64,000 nt of DNA from an uncultured Porphyromonadaceae bacterium. GTDB lineage: Bacteria; Bacteroidota; Bacteroidia; Bacteroidales; Muribaculaceae. The stretch spans positions 46,347 through 110,346 of the forward strand of contig CAMKOE010000003.1 in the NCBI GenBank assembly GCA_946414395.1. Direction: 5' to 3'. Position 1 is the stretch's first letter. Each line of letters starts with the position of its first letter. The translations under genes were made by a program, and so were the position numbers. A model generated the notes under the pieces. That model had not been told where the DNA came from, did no database searches, and was given only the letters and a program-made list of their open reading frames with translations. Below are positions 18,488 to 28,551 of the stretch, one piece after another.

Positions 18488-19600
18488 TTATAATTTAACT
18501 CCTAACTTCATCAGTCTCTCATGCGACTCCTGCATGCGCTGCCAGGGGATGCGTCCCTCTTTCACCGAGTTGACAATCATCTCCACCAGTTTGAAGGGGC
18601 GGTCGGCCTCAAAGCCCGTGTTGATGTTGTTGCCCACGCAGATGAGGTCGGCACCCGCATTGATGGCCAGTTCGAGGGCCGTGGGAATGCTGTACTGGTC
18701 GCGGATGGCCTTCATGTACAGGTCATCGGTCACCACCACGCCATCATAGCCCAACTCGCCGCGCAGCAGGCCGTTGATGGTCTTGGCCGACAGCGTTGCG
18801 GGATAATCCTCGTCGATCTGGCGGTTAAACAGGTGGGCGGTCATGACCAGGTCAACCTGCCCGGCATCAATCAGCGCCTTGAAGGGCTCGAGTTCGGCCC
18901 GCGTCCAGGCATTGGTCACATCCACAAAGCCGTAGTGCGAGTCATCGATGGCGTTGCCGTGGCCGGGGAAGTGCTTCAACGTGCACAGGACGCCCTGCTT
19001 GTGGCTCTCATCGATAAACCAGCCTGCATGACGGGCAATCGCCTGAGTGTCGGTCGAGAAGCAGCGCAGGAAGTGGCCCACCGCAGCACAGTCGTGGTTG
19101 AGCACATCCACCACTGGGGCCAGATTGACGTTCACCCCTGCCTCGCGCATCTCGCGGGACAGGCGTGAGGCATAGTAGCGCGTCGTGTCCTCGTTATCGA
19201 TGGTGCCCAGGTACTCGGCCGTCACCGTGGGCAGGAAACCATATTGGGGCTTGAGGCGGGCCACCTTGCCGCCTTCCTGGTCGGTGGCGATGAGCAGGGG
19301 ATAGTCGGCCCAGGCCTGCAGTTGGGCGGTCATGCGTGTGAGGCGTTCCTTGCTGGTGATGTTGCGTGACCCCAGCGTGGCGGCGCCCGTCATGTCGATG
19401 TCAAACAGCACGATGGCGCCCACCTTCAGGTCGCGCACATATCGCGCCGCGTCACAGTCCCCGGTCACACTGTCGCCCTTGAAGCCCACCATGAGCATCC
19501 CGGCGGCATAGCGGCGGATGACCGAGTCGGGCGGCAGTTGCGCAAAAATGCTACCCGCCGTCATCAGCAAGGCAGCCAGTGTCAATAATATACGCTTCAT
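18488..19600 (-). CDS. Glycoside hydrolase family 3 N-terminal domain protein (beta-N-acetylhexosaminidase-like)
   Basis: IATDQEGGKVARL, NLAPVVDV, KHFPGHGNAIDDSHYG, VMTAHL, VVVTDDLYM. Confidence 0.93.
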   Translation of the reverse strand: MKRILLTLAALLMTAGSIFAQLPPDSVIRRYAAGMLMVGFKGDSVTGDCDAARYVRDLKVGAIVLFDIDMTGAATLGSRNITSKERLTRMTAQLQAWADYPLLIATDQEGGKVARLKPQYGFLPTVTAEYLGTIDNEDTTRYYASRLSREMREAGVNVNLAPVVDVLNHDCAAVGHFLRCFSTDTQAIARHAGWFIDESHKQGVLCTLKHFPGHGNAIDDSHYGFVDVTNAWTRAELEPFKALIDAGQVDLVMTAHLFNRQIDEDYPATLSAKTINGLLRGELGYDGVVVTDDLYMKAIRDQYSIPTALELAINAGADLICVGNNINTGFEADRPFKLVEMIVNSVKEGRIPWQRMQESHERLMKLGVKL

Positions 19601-19699
19601 AGTCGCATCATCAAAAAAAGGAAGACAATAAATACAATCAAAACAAAATAATCTATTGTCAGTGACCAGTTTGCATTAATTGTATTAATTGTTTTCCTT

Positions 19700-20134
19700 T
19701 TATTGTTTGTCAAAGAAGTGGAAGAAATAATAGCAGGCAATCCAATCGACGCGAACGCCACGGGCAAAGCCGATGGTCTTCTTGGCGGCGTCGGTCACCT
19801 TGCCGTCGGTGATGTTGATGTAGCCCACCACGTTGCTCTCACCGTCGCGCACGGTGCCGTCGGTGTTGATATAGCCGATGCGGTCCCCGTTGGTGTCAAA
19901 GATTTCCAGTTGCTTGATCGTGCCCACGGCCTTGTCGGCCTTGTCGCGCACGGTGCCGTCGGCCTCAAACGTGCCGATCGAGCGCATGTTCTGGTCCCTG
20001 ACCACACCGTTGCCGTTGATGCGGCCGATGCTGTTGAAGTCGGCGTCACGCAGCACCTGTGCGCTCGCCCCGGTCGCCATGATGCCAGCCAGTGCCAGCA
20101 CCGCAACCGCCATGTATAATCTAATCCGTTTCAT
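19700..20134 (-). CDS. Secreted repeat protein (5-fold beta-flower-like)
   Basis: Signal peptide plus about 17-aa repeats RDxxxxxIGxIxxDGTV; start trimmed to MKRIRLYMAV. Confidence 0.7.
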   Translation of the reverse strand: MKRIRLYMAVAVLALAGIMATGASAQVLRDADFNSIGRINGNGVVRDQNMRSIGTFEADGTVRDKADKAVGTIKQLEIFDTNGDRIGYINTDGTVRDGESNVVGYINITDGKVTDAAKKTIGFARGVRVDWIACYYFFHFFDKQ

Positions 20135-20411
20135 AGTTGTCTCCTCCTTGTAAACTTCAATAAAGTCATTTCTTGTAACCCTTAGACTCACAATGAGCCA
20201 CAAAGTTAAAAACATTTTCCAAAATAACCAAATACCCACACTTCACCACAGGGCATTTTTATTAGCCCTTTCTATCTATATTAGCAGGAAAAACGTTACC
20301 CTTGTCAATCCCCTCATCGGAGATGGGTGATGGTACCACATGCTCATTGGCGGTGCACTGCCGGCCTGGTAGGGGCAGCGTACCGCCAATGACCGTGTTG
20401 GGGAAAGGGTA

Positions 20412-21182
20412 CTAATCTTGAGTGACGCGCACAGCACGGACGGCGAGCCCGCTGTAGCGTTCGCCATTGCTCCCACTGTACAGATTCTCATCATAGAAAC
20501 CAAAGAACAAGGCGTAGAAGGGAAAGTTTGCAGTGAGTGTGCGTGACCAAAAGAGACCCCCAGGCTTGCCATCGTTGAGCGAACCGCCCTTAACGGGCAA
20601 GAAGAGAGTGTTACCATTGGGACCAGTGACCAATTGTCCTTTCACGCCGTTCAGTTGGGTCATAGTCCAGGTGCACTCTTGACAAAGTTCGTCAAACTGC
20701 CTGATGGTCGGCATGCGCCACGACGCGCCCCAGTTGACATAGGCTGCATCATCCTCAGGATCCAACTCGGTCTTACCGTCGGTAAAGCCGTTGAAACCGT
20801 AATCGCTTTTGGTGCAGTACTTCATGAACGAGAATTCGTCACTTTCGCACCACTTGTAGGTGCTCCAATCATACACTTCCTTGGGCTCAGTCTCGCCCCA
20901 GGCGAAGAAGTCGCCGCCTTCCTCGGGGCTGTTAGCACCCACGTTGCAGGTCGCCCACAGCGTGCCGCTGGACAAACCCAGGTCAACCCACTCGTGATCT
21001 TGGGGAGGAGTAACCGGTTCGTCATCCCAAGTTCCATTCAACAAGTAATCTATCAAGCAGGTCACATCGCTGATATTCACATTACTATCCAAATTCACAT
21101 CACCGCGCGGATACTGGGTTCCTACCGTGAACGACGTCAACATCAGCAGTAATACAACTAAGAATGAACTGATTTTTTTCAT
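20412..21182 (-). CDS. Fibrobacter-major-paralogue-like (FISUMP) secreted protein with one dockerin-type repeat
   Basis: RGDVNLDSNVNISDVTCLIDYLLNG after the signal peptide; EWVDLGLSSGTLWATCNVGA...FFAWGETEPKE...WRMPT. Confidence 0.8.
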   Translation of the reverse strand: MKKISSFLVVLLLMLTSFTVGTQYPRGDVNLDSNVNISDVTCLIDYLLNGTWDDEPVTPPQDHEWVDLGLSSGTLWATCNVGANSPEEGGDFFAWGETEPKEVYDWSTYKWCESDEFSFMKYCTKSDYGFNGFTDGKTELDPEDDAAYVNWGASWRMPTIRQFDELCQECTWTMTQLNGVKGQLVTGPNGNTLFLPVKGGSLNDGKPGGLFWSRTLTANFPFYALFFGFYDENLYSGSNGERYSGLAVRAVRVTQD

Positions 21183-21668
21183 AACAATTATAGTTTTAAA
21201 GGTTCATAATTCAACACTGCAAATATACTAATAATTAATTGATTTCGGCTCCAAATAAGGTTAATTTCATGGGATGGGCACACACGCCTGTGAGCATGCC
21301 ACCACTTTGAACCGCCTGATTGCCCCTAACAGGACGGACATGGAAATTGATTAAGAAGGCGATTGTTTTGATATGAAGGCATATATGGGTCATGAATGGC
21401 TTGATTTATGGGGATGGTTATCGTGCCATGAGACGCAAGATTTGGATAAACCTGGCTGCACTCAGTAATTAGAAAGCGGTTTTTCATAGCCAACGACTTG
21501 CATCGTTTTTGCGTCTCCACACTGACAACATTCTTAAAATGCCGTTAAATTTGGTCAATTTCGGGGAAAAGGGCACCTTGTTTTAAAAGATTATGAGTAA
21601 CTTTGCCGTTTAGTATGCGTTAAACCAACAAAAAACGAAATAAAACCATATTTTTTACAAGAGAAACG

Positions 21669-24600
21669 ATGAAGAAGTACAAACTCATCAACAACACGCT
21701 GGGATGGCTCATCTTTATTGTGGCATCGGCGACCTATCTGCTGACCATCGAGCCCACCGCCAGTTTCTGGGATTGCCCGGAATTTATCGCTCAAGGTTTT
21801 AAGACAGAAATCGGCCACCCGCCTGGCAACCCGATCTTTATCCTTGCCGCCAACTTCGCGAGCAAGTTTGCCGGTGGTGACGTGATGGCCGTGGCCAAGT
21901 GCGTCAACGCGATGTCGGCCATCTTCAGCGCGCTGACCATCCTGCTGCTCTTCTGGTCTATCACCCATCTGGTGAAGAAACTCGTCGTCAAGGATGGCGA
22001 GGAGGACAGCATGACGCTGGCCCAGTACCTGGTGGTGATGGGCAGCGGCATCTGTGGCGCCCTGGCTTACACGTGGAGCGACACCTTCTGGTACAGCGCC
22101 GTCGAGGCCGAGGTGTATGCCTTCTCATCGTTCTGCACCGCACTGGTGTTCTGGCTCATCCTCAAGTGGGAGAACCGCGCCCACCTGGAAGGCAGTGACC
22201 GCTGGATCATCTTGATTGCCTACGTCTTTGGCGTGTCGCTGGGCGTGCACCTGTTGAACCTGCTGTGCATTCCCGCCATCTCGCTGGTGTTCTACTACCG
22301 CCAGTGCCGCCTCAACGGCAAGGACTCGACATTGAAGGGCTCATGCCTGACGCTGCTCGTGTCGTTTGTCATCGTGGGCCTGATCCTCTATGGCCTGGAG
22401 CCTGGTTTTGTGGAGTGGGGACAGAAGTTTGACCTCTTCTTTGTCAACACGCTGGGCATGTCCTTCAACACGGGCGTGCTGGTCTATGCCATCTTGCTGC
22501 TGGCCGTCATCGGCTGGGCGCTGTGGGAACTCTACAGCAACAAGAGCGCCCTGCGCATGAAGTTGTCGTTTGCCCTGGCCTTGCTGCTGTCGGGCGTGAT
22601 GTTCATCGGCGACAGCATGTTGATTCCCCTGGTGCTGCTCATCGCCCTGTGCGTCTATCTGTTCAAGTTCTGCAAGAAGGTGCCCGTGCGCTTGTTCACC
22701 AACATCGTGACCAGTGTGCTGGTGATCTTCATCGGCTTCAGTTGCTACGCGCTGATTCTCATCCGCAGTTCCCAGAACACCCCGCTTGACGAGAACTCGC
22801 CCAACAACACCTTTGCCCTGGCCAAGTACTTGAGCCGTGAGCAATATGGCGAGACCCCGCTGCTCTATGGCCGCACGCTCTATAGCGACATCATGTACCA
22901 GCCCAGCAGCAACGGCACCATGCAGCCCGTCACCAAGGACGGTCCCATGCAGTATGCCCCCGAGGTGAAGACCTCGCCCGACCAGCCCGACCGCTACAAG
23001 GAACTGGGTTACAAGAAGATTTATCAGTATAGTCCCGAGCAGAACATGGTATTCCCGCGCATCCATGACGACAAGCATGAGCGCGAATATGTCGAGTGGC
23101 TGGGCCTGCAAGGCACCACGGTCGAGGCGACCACCCAACTCGACGGCAGCGGCAATGCCATCAAGGAGACCAAGATGAAGCCCACCATGATGGAGAACCT
23201 GCGCTTCTTCATGGACTACCAACTCAATTACATGTACTGGCGCTACTTCATGTGGAACTTCGCCGGCCGTCAGAACGACATGCAGGGCATGGGTGAGATC
23301 ACCCATGGCAACTGGATCTCGGGCTTCTCGTTCATCGATAATCCCCGACTGGGTGACCAGAGCCTGCTGCCCGACGACCTGGGCAAGGGCAACAAGGGCC
23401 ACAACGTGTTCTACCTGCTGCCGCTGCTGATGGGTATCATCGGCCTGCTGTGGCAAGCCTATCGCGGCCGCCGCGGCATCGAGCAGTTCTGGGTAGTGTT
23501 CTTCCTGTTCTTCATGACGGGTATCGCCATCGTGCTGTACCTGAACCAGACCCCCAACCAGCCGCGTGAGCGTGACTATGCCTACGCCGGTTCGTTCTAT
23601 GCCTTCAGCATCTGGATCGGAATGGGTGTTGCCGGCTTGTGGAGCCTTGTAATGTGGGCCCTCAGGAAGAAGGGCACGAAGCAGGCCAAGGGCGAGACTG
23701 CCCCGGCTACCGACAACAGCAACCGTGGCGCTATCGCCACCGCAGTTGCTGCCTGTGCCGCCGTCGTGGGCCTTATCGTGCCCCTGCAGATGGTGAGCCA
23801 GACGTGGGACGACCATGACCGCAGCGGACGCACCGCGGCGCGTGACTTCGGCCGCAACTACCTGTCGAGCGTGGCCCCCAACGGCATCATCTTCTGTAAC
23901 GGTGACAACGACACCTTCCCCCTGTGGTACCTGCAGGAGGTGGAGGGCTACCGCACCGACGTGCGCGCCGTCAACCTGAGTTACCTGGCCACCGACTGGT
24001 ACATCAGCCAGATGCAGCGTGCTGCCTATGAGTCGGCACCGCTGCCCATGCAGGCCGGCAAGGAGACCTTTGCCTATGACAAGCGCCAGTTCTGCTACTT
24101 CATGCAGCCCGATGACACGCCTGTTGACGCCTATACTTCCCTGGCTCACATCTATAGCGAGGAGAGCGGCAAGAACGCCTACGGGCTGAACGAGATCCGC
24201 TACCCCAAGGTATATATCCCCGTCAATGCCGACCAGGCCATCAAGGCCGGTGTCGTGCGCGAGGAGCAGCGTGACTTGATCCATGAGACCATCAATGTTG
24301 ACCTGCAGCGCATGGGCGGCGGCATGACTGCCAGCCAGATCATGTCGTTTGACGTGATTGCCAACAGCATCGCCCAGGGCTGGAACCGTCCTTGCTACTT
24401 TGCCATGACGGTGCCCGACAGTTATTATCTGGGTCTGAATCCCTACCTGCGCCTGACCGGTCTGGCCTATCAGGTGACCCCGCTGCTGGGCAACAGTTCC
24501 CGCAGTGATTACAGCGTCTCGACCGATGTCATGTATGACAACGTGGTCAACAAGTTCAAGTGGGGCGGCCTGGATACCGCCAAGCCCGGCACCATCTATC

Positions 24601-25217
24601 TCGACGAGACCGTCAGCCGCATGGTGACCACCATGCGCAGCGCCATGATCGACCTGGCCAGCAGCCTGTCCGACGAGGGCACCCTTGCCAAGCAGGGCCA
24701 GCAGGCCATACCCGCCGGCATGACCCAGGAGGCCTATGTCGCCGACCGCTACAAGAAGGCCCGCACCATCCTCGACCTGATGATGGAGAAACTCCCCGTT
24801 GCCAATTGCCCGTTCACCGTCCAGATGGGTGAGCAGGTGGCCCGCATCTACTACACCCTGGGCCTGGCAAGCGGTGACCAGGAGTGTGCCCAGAAGAGCA
24901 AGCAGATCCTGGAAAGCGAGATCATGCGCTATGCCGGCTACCTGCGCTTCTACCAGTCACTGGATGCGTCGCAGTATGAGAGGCTGACCGCTAGCGACAA
25001 GTTTATCGACCAGCAGTACATGATGTACATGATCAGCGATTATGCGCAGCAATTCGGTGAGGATAAGGGTAACGAAATCATGGGCAAATTGTCGGCCGCT
25101 GGCGTGAATATGGAGCGGTTGAAGTCCTATCAGCAGGCCTACCAGCAGGCGGTCGCTCAACAAGCCTACCAGCAGGCCCAACAGGCCCAACAGGAGAAGC
25201 AGGAATCTGCCGAGTGA
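21669..25217 (+). CDS. DUF2723 / GT117-family membrane protein
   Basis: 1182 aa; N-terminal ASATYLLTIEPTASFWDCPEFI...KTEIGHPPGNP signature, multiple TMs, NQTPNQPRERDYAYAGSFYAF, FCNGDNDTFPLWYLQEVEGYRTD. Confidence 0.92.
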   Translation: MKKYKLINNTLGWLIFIVASATYLLTIEPTASFWDCPEFIAQGFKTEIGHPPGNPIFILAANFASKFAGGDVMAVAKCVNAMSAIFSALTILLLFWSITHLVKKLVVKDGEEDSMTLAQYLVVMGSGICGALAYTWSDTFWYSAVEAEVYAFSSFCTALVFWLILKWENRAHLEGSDRWIILIAYVFGVSLGVHLLNLLCIPAISLVFYYRQCRLNGKDSTLKGSCLTLLVSFVIVGLILYGLEPGFVEWGQKFDLFFVNTLGMSFNTGVLVYAILLLAVIGWALWELYSNKSALRMKLSFALALLLSGVMFIGDSMLIPLVLLIALCVYLFKFCKKVPVRLFTNIVTSVLVIFIGFSCYALILIRSSQNTPLDENSPNNTFALAKYLSREQYGETPLLYGRTLYSDIMYQPSSNGTMQPVTKDGPMQYAPEVKTSPDQPDRYKELGYKKIYQYSPEQNMVFPRIHDDKHEREYVEWLGLQGTTVEATTQLDGSGNAIKETKMKPTMMENLRFFMDYQLNYMYWRYFMWNFAGRQNDMQGMGEITHGNWISGFSFIDNPRLGDQSLLPDDLGKGNKGHNVFYLLPLLMGIIGLLWQAYRGRRGIEQFWVVFFLFFMTGIAIVLYLNQTPNQPRERDYAYAGSFYAFSIWIGMGVAGLWSLVMWALRKKGTKQAKGETAPATDNSNRGAIATAVAACAAVVGLIVPLQMVSQTWDDHDRSGRTAARDFGRNYLSSVAPNGIIFCNGDNDTFPLWYLQEVEGYRTDVRAVNLSYLATDWYISQMQRAAYESAPLPMQAGKETFAYDKRQFCYFMQPDDTPVDAYTSLAHIYSEESGKNAYGLNEIRYPKVYIPVNADQAIKAGVVREEQRDLIHETINVDLQRMGGGMTASQIMSFDVIANSIAQGWNRPCYFAMTVPDSYYLGLNPYLRLTGLAYQVTPLLGNSSRSDYSVSTDVMYDNVVNKFKWGGLDTAKPGTIYLDETVSRMVTTMRSAMIDLASSLSDEGTLAKQGQQAIPAGMTQEAYVADRYKKARTILDLMMEKLPVANCPFTVQMGEQVARIYYTLGLASGDQECAQKSKQILESEIMRYAGYLRFYQSLDASQYERLTASDKFIDQQYMMYMISDYAQQFGEDKGNEIMGKLSAAGVNMERLKSYQQAYQQAVAQQAYQQAQQAQQEKQESAE

Positions 25218-25251
25218 TTGACTCCACGATTCAGGCTAGACATGTTTCACC

Positions 25252-25869
25252 ATGTTAGTTGAACGTCCACCGCTCATCTACCGAATGATATTTCCCGAGA
25301 CCGTGTGGCGCATCCACAAGCGCGACCACACGGTCTATTTGACCTTTGACGACGGGCCCATTCCCGAGGTCACTCCATGGGTGCTCAACACGCTCGACCG
25401 CTATGGCGTCAAGGCCACGTTCTTCATGGTCGGGGAAAATGTGCAGCGGCATCCCGAATTACTGGAGGAGGTGCGCCGCCGGGGGCACTCGGTGGGTAAC
25501 CACACGATGAGTCACCTGCAAGGGGCTCACGTGGGCACCAAGCACTACCTGCACAACGTCTTCCGTGCCAACGAACTCATCGGCAGCACGCTCTTCCGTC
25601 CGCCCCACGGCCTGCTGCGCTGGGGCCAGTCCCGGGTGCTGCGCTCGCGCTTCACGATCATCATGTATGACCTGGTAACGCGTGATTATAGCCGCAAACT
25701 CACCGGCGAGCAGGTGCTCAACAATGTCAAGCGATATGCCCGCAACGGCTCGATCATCGTCTTCCACGACTCGCTCAAGGCCGAGAAAAACATGAAATAT
25801 GCCCTGCCGCGCGCCATCGAGTGGCTCCAGAGCAAGGGTTACAAGTTTGATGCCATCCCCGAGTCATGA
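25252..25869 (+). CDS. Polysaccharide deacetylase family protein (NodB/CE4)
   Basis: VYLTFDDGPIPEVT, GHSVGNHTMSH, FRPPHGLLRWGQ. Confidence 0.93.
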   Translation: MLVERPPLIYRMIFPETVWRIHKRDHTVYLTFDDGPIPEVTPWVLNTLDRYGVKATFFMVGENVQRHPELLEEVRRRGHSVGNHTMSHLQGAHVGTKHYLHNVFRANELIGSTLFRPPHGLLRWGQSRVLRSRFTIIMYDLVTRDYSRKLTGEQVLNNVKRYARNGSIIVFHDSLKAEKNMKYALPRAIEWLQSKGYKFDAIPES

Positions 25870-26803
25870 CATATCATCACTGATCAAATCCCAGGCCATG
25901 AGCCTGGGATTTGATGCTTGTGGCTTTGCCGCAGCAGTGCCCGTCGATGATGAGGCCGAGGCACGCTATGAGCACTGGCTGGAGCAGGGACACCACGGCT
26001 GCATGAAGTGGGCTGCGGGACACCGCGACCTGCGCCACGACCCGTCGATGCTGCTCGAGGGGGCCAGGACGGTCATCTCGCTGGCAATGAACTATTATCC
26101 AGCCCAATTTCAGCCCGCTGGCGCCTTGCGTGTCGCCTATTACGCCTACGGACGCGACTATCACGAGGTGTTAAGGGAAAAATTGACCGGATTGGCCCGT
26201 TTCATCGAGCAAATCACCCGATGCACGACCCGTCCATGTGTCGACTCGGCGCCCATCCGCGAGCGCTATTGGGCCCAACGGGCCGGACTTGGATTTATCG
26301 GCCGCAACAACTGTCTGATTATTCCTGGCAAGGGCTCCTTCTTCTTCCTGGGGGAAATCGTCACCACGGCCCAGTTGCCGCCCGACGCGCCCTGTACTGC
26401 GACCTGTGGCGACTGCGGCAAGTGTGTCGATGCCTGTCCGTCGGGAGCGCTCAATGTGGAGGGTGCCGCCGATGCTTCGCGCTGCCTCTCGTGCCTGCTC
26501 ATCGAGAATCACGATGACGAGTTGCCCGAGTGGGTGCATGACGTGGCCGGGGATCGGGTTGTGGGCTGTGATGAATGCCAGTTGTGTTGCCCTCACAACA
26601 GCCATGCAGTGGCCACACAGGAGGCCGACTTTGCGCCCACCGATGCCGTGCTGACCTTGACGCCCGCACGTATCGCAGCGATGACAGGCGGCGACTTCAA
26701 GCGCACCTTTGCCCACAGTGCCATCTCCCGCCTGCGGCTCAAGACCCTGCGCCGCAACGCCGCGCTGGCCAAGCCTAAATTAATGTCGCCGCTGGAACCA
26801 TAG
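25850..26803 (+). CDS. queG: Epoxyqueuosine reductase
   Basis: DSAPIRERYWAQRAGLGFIGRNNCLIIPGKGSFFFLGEI and two 4Fe-4S motifs (CGDCGKCVDACPSGAL; CDECQLCCP); start trimmed. Confidence 0.94.
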   Translation: MPSPSHDISSLIKSQAMSLGFDACGFAAAVPVDDEAEARYEHWLEQGHHGCMKWAAGHRDLRHDPSMLLEGARTVISLAMNYYPAQFQPAGALRVAYYAYGRDYHEVLREKLTGLARFIEQITRCTTRPCVDSAPIRERYWAQRAGLGFIGRNNCLIIPGKGSFFFLGEIVTTAQLPPDAPCTATCGDCGKCVDACPSGALNVEGAADASRCLSCLLIENHDDELPEWVHDVAGDRVVGCDECQLCCPHNSHAVATQEADFAPTDAVLTLTPARIAAMTGGDFKRTFAHSAISRLRLKTLRRNAALAKPKLMSPLEP

Positions 26804-26869
26804 TCTAGCGGAAAAATTGTAACTTTGCCAAGTATTAATTGATCAATCAACCAAATCATTCAATAAACT

Positions 26870-28414
26870 ATGATCACTTTTATTATTAGCCTTGTGGCCT
26901 TGGTGTTGGGTTATCTGGTATATGGTGCCGTCATGGATCGCGTGATGCGCCCCGACGACCGTGAGACGCCCGCTGCGCGCCTTGCCGACGGCGTGGACTA
27001 TGTGGTCCTGCCCACGTGGAAAGTGTTTATGATCCAGTTCCTGAACATTGCAGGTACGGGGCCGATCTTCGGTGCCATTATGGGCATGTGGTTTGGTCCT
27101 GCATCCTACCTGTGGATTGTGCTGGGCTGCATTTTTGCCGGTGCGGTGCACGACTTCATGAGCGGCATGCTCTCGCTGCGCCACGATGGCGCCAACCTGC
27201 CCACGCTCATCGGCAAGTACCTGGGTGGCAGCGCGCGCAACGTGATGCTCGTCTTCACCGTCATGCTGCTGCTGATGGTGGGTGCCGTGTTTGTCTATAG
27301 TCCCGCGCTCATCCTGTCTGGCATGTGGGGCAAGCCCATTGTCTGGATCATTGTGATATTCTGCTACTATATCATCGCCACCCTGCTGCCCATCGATAAG
27401 ATCATCGGCAGGATTTACCCGCTGTTTGCCATTGCCCTGCTGGTGATGGCGGCCGGCCTGCTGGTGGGCTTGTTCATCAAGATGCCCCACCTGCCCGAGT
27501 TGTGGAACATGGGTGACATGTCACAGTGGACCCAGAGTCAGATTGTGAACGGCAAGGACACCCTGGGCATCGCGGCCTACTTGCAGAAGAATCCCACCTT
27601 CCCCTGCCTGTTCATCACCATCGCCTGTGGCGCCATCAGCGGTTTCCACGCCACCCAGAGCCCCCTGATGGCCCGCTGCCTGAAGAGCGAGCGCCTGGCA
27701 CGGCCCGTGTTCTATGGCGCGATGATTACCGAGGGTATCGTGGCGCTCATCTGGGCCACCGTCTCGTCCTATTTCTTCTACTATGGCGGCTGGAAAGAGG
27801 TTGTCAGCCCTGAGGTGGTCAACGACTTCATGGCACAGGTGCAACTGGCCGATGGCAAGACGCTCGTCCAGTATTTCACGGCCCCGCAGGTGGTTAACCT
27901 CGTCTGCAGTAGTTGGCTGGGCATCTTTGGCGGCACGCTGGCCGTGCTGGGTGTTGTGGCCGCCCCGATCACGAGCGGTGACACGGCCTTCCGCAGCGCG
28001 CGCCTCATCATCGCCGAGTGGCTGCACTTTGAGCAGAAGAGCATGGCCCGCCGTCTGATAATCAGCGTGCCCCTGTTCATCGCCTCACTGCTGCTGCTCA
28101 TCTGGCAGATGGCAAACCCCAACGGCTTTAATGTCCTGTGGCAGTACTTCGGCTGGTTCAACCAGGCCCTGTCGGTATTCACCCTGTGGATGATTACCGT
28201 CTATCTGGCCCGCAACGGCAAGCCCTATATCATCACGCTGATTCCGGCCCTGCTCATGACGGTGGTGTGCACCACCTTCCTCGTGGCATCTCCTCAAGCC
28301 ATAGGCCATGACGAATTGACGCCGTGGGTTGTGCTCGCAGTTATTGTTGTCGCTGTCGTGTGGTTTGCCGCATGGCTCAAGGAGGACCGCAACGCCCGCC
28401 GATTGACGGCCTGA
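26870..28414 (+). CDS. cstA: Carbon starvation protein A family transporter
   Basis: FLNIAGTGPIFGAIMGMWFGPASYLWIVLGCIFAGAVHDFMSGMLSLRHDGANLP; many TMs. Confidence 0.94.
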   Translation: MITFIISLVALVLGYLVYGAVMDRVMRPDDRETPAARLADGVDYVVLPTWKVFMIQFLNIAGTGPIFGAIMGMWFGPASYLWIVLGCIFAGAVHDFMSGMLSLRHDGANLPTLIGKYLGGSARNVMLVFTVMLLLMVGAVFVYSPALILSGMWGKPIVWIIVIFCYYIIATLLPIDKIIGRIYPLFAIALLVMAAGLLVGLFIKMPHLPELWNMGDMSQWTQSQIVNGKDTLGIAAYLQKNPTFPCLFITIACGAISGFHATQSPLMARCLKSERLARPVFYGAMITEGIVALIWATVSSYFFYYGGWKEVVSPEVVNDFMAQVQLADGKTLVQYFTAPQVVNLVCSSWLGIFGGTLAVLGVVAAPITSGDTAFRSARLIIAEWLHFEQKSMARRLIISVPLFIASLLLLIWQMANPNGFNVLWQYFGWFNQALSVFTLWMITVYLARNGKPYIITLIPALLMTVVCTTFLVASPQAIGHDELTPWVVLAVIVVAVVWFAAWLKEDRNARRLTA

Positions 28415-28457
28415 CGGCGACAGCCGCTGGCGATACAAGCCTTATTCATACCGATAG

Positions 28458-28492
28458 AGCCACTGGGGTAATTTTGACCCTGGTGGCTTTTT
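28458..28492 (+). terminator. Rho-independent terminator after cstA
   Basis: agccactggggt...accctggtggct stem (two G-U pairs), then TTTTT. Confidence 0.65.
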
Positions 28493-28551
28493 GGATAATT
28501 AAAAACTTTGTACTACCTTTGTAGGTTACAAGAATAAAACCTCTAACGACG

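Noticed and set aside
22341-24284. 647-aa minus-strand ORF opposite the DUF2723 gene
   Set aside because: Shadow ORF in high-GC coding DNA; low-complexity H/Q/G/V-rich translation, no family signature, and the plus-strand gene is unambiguous.
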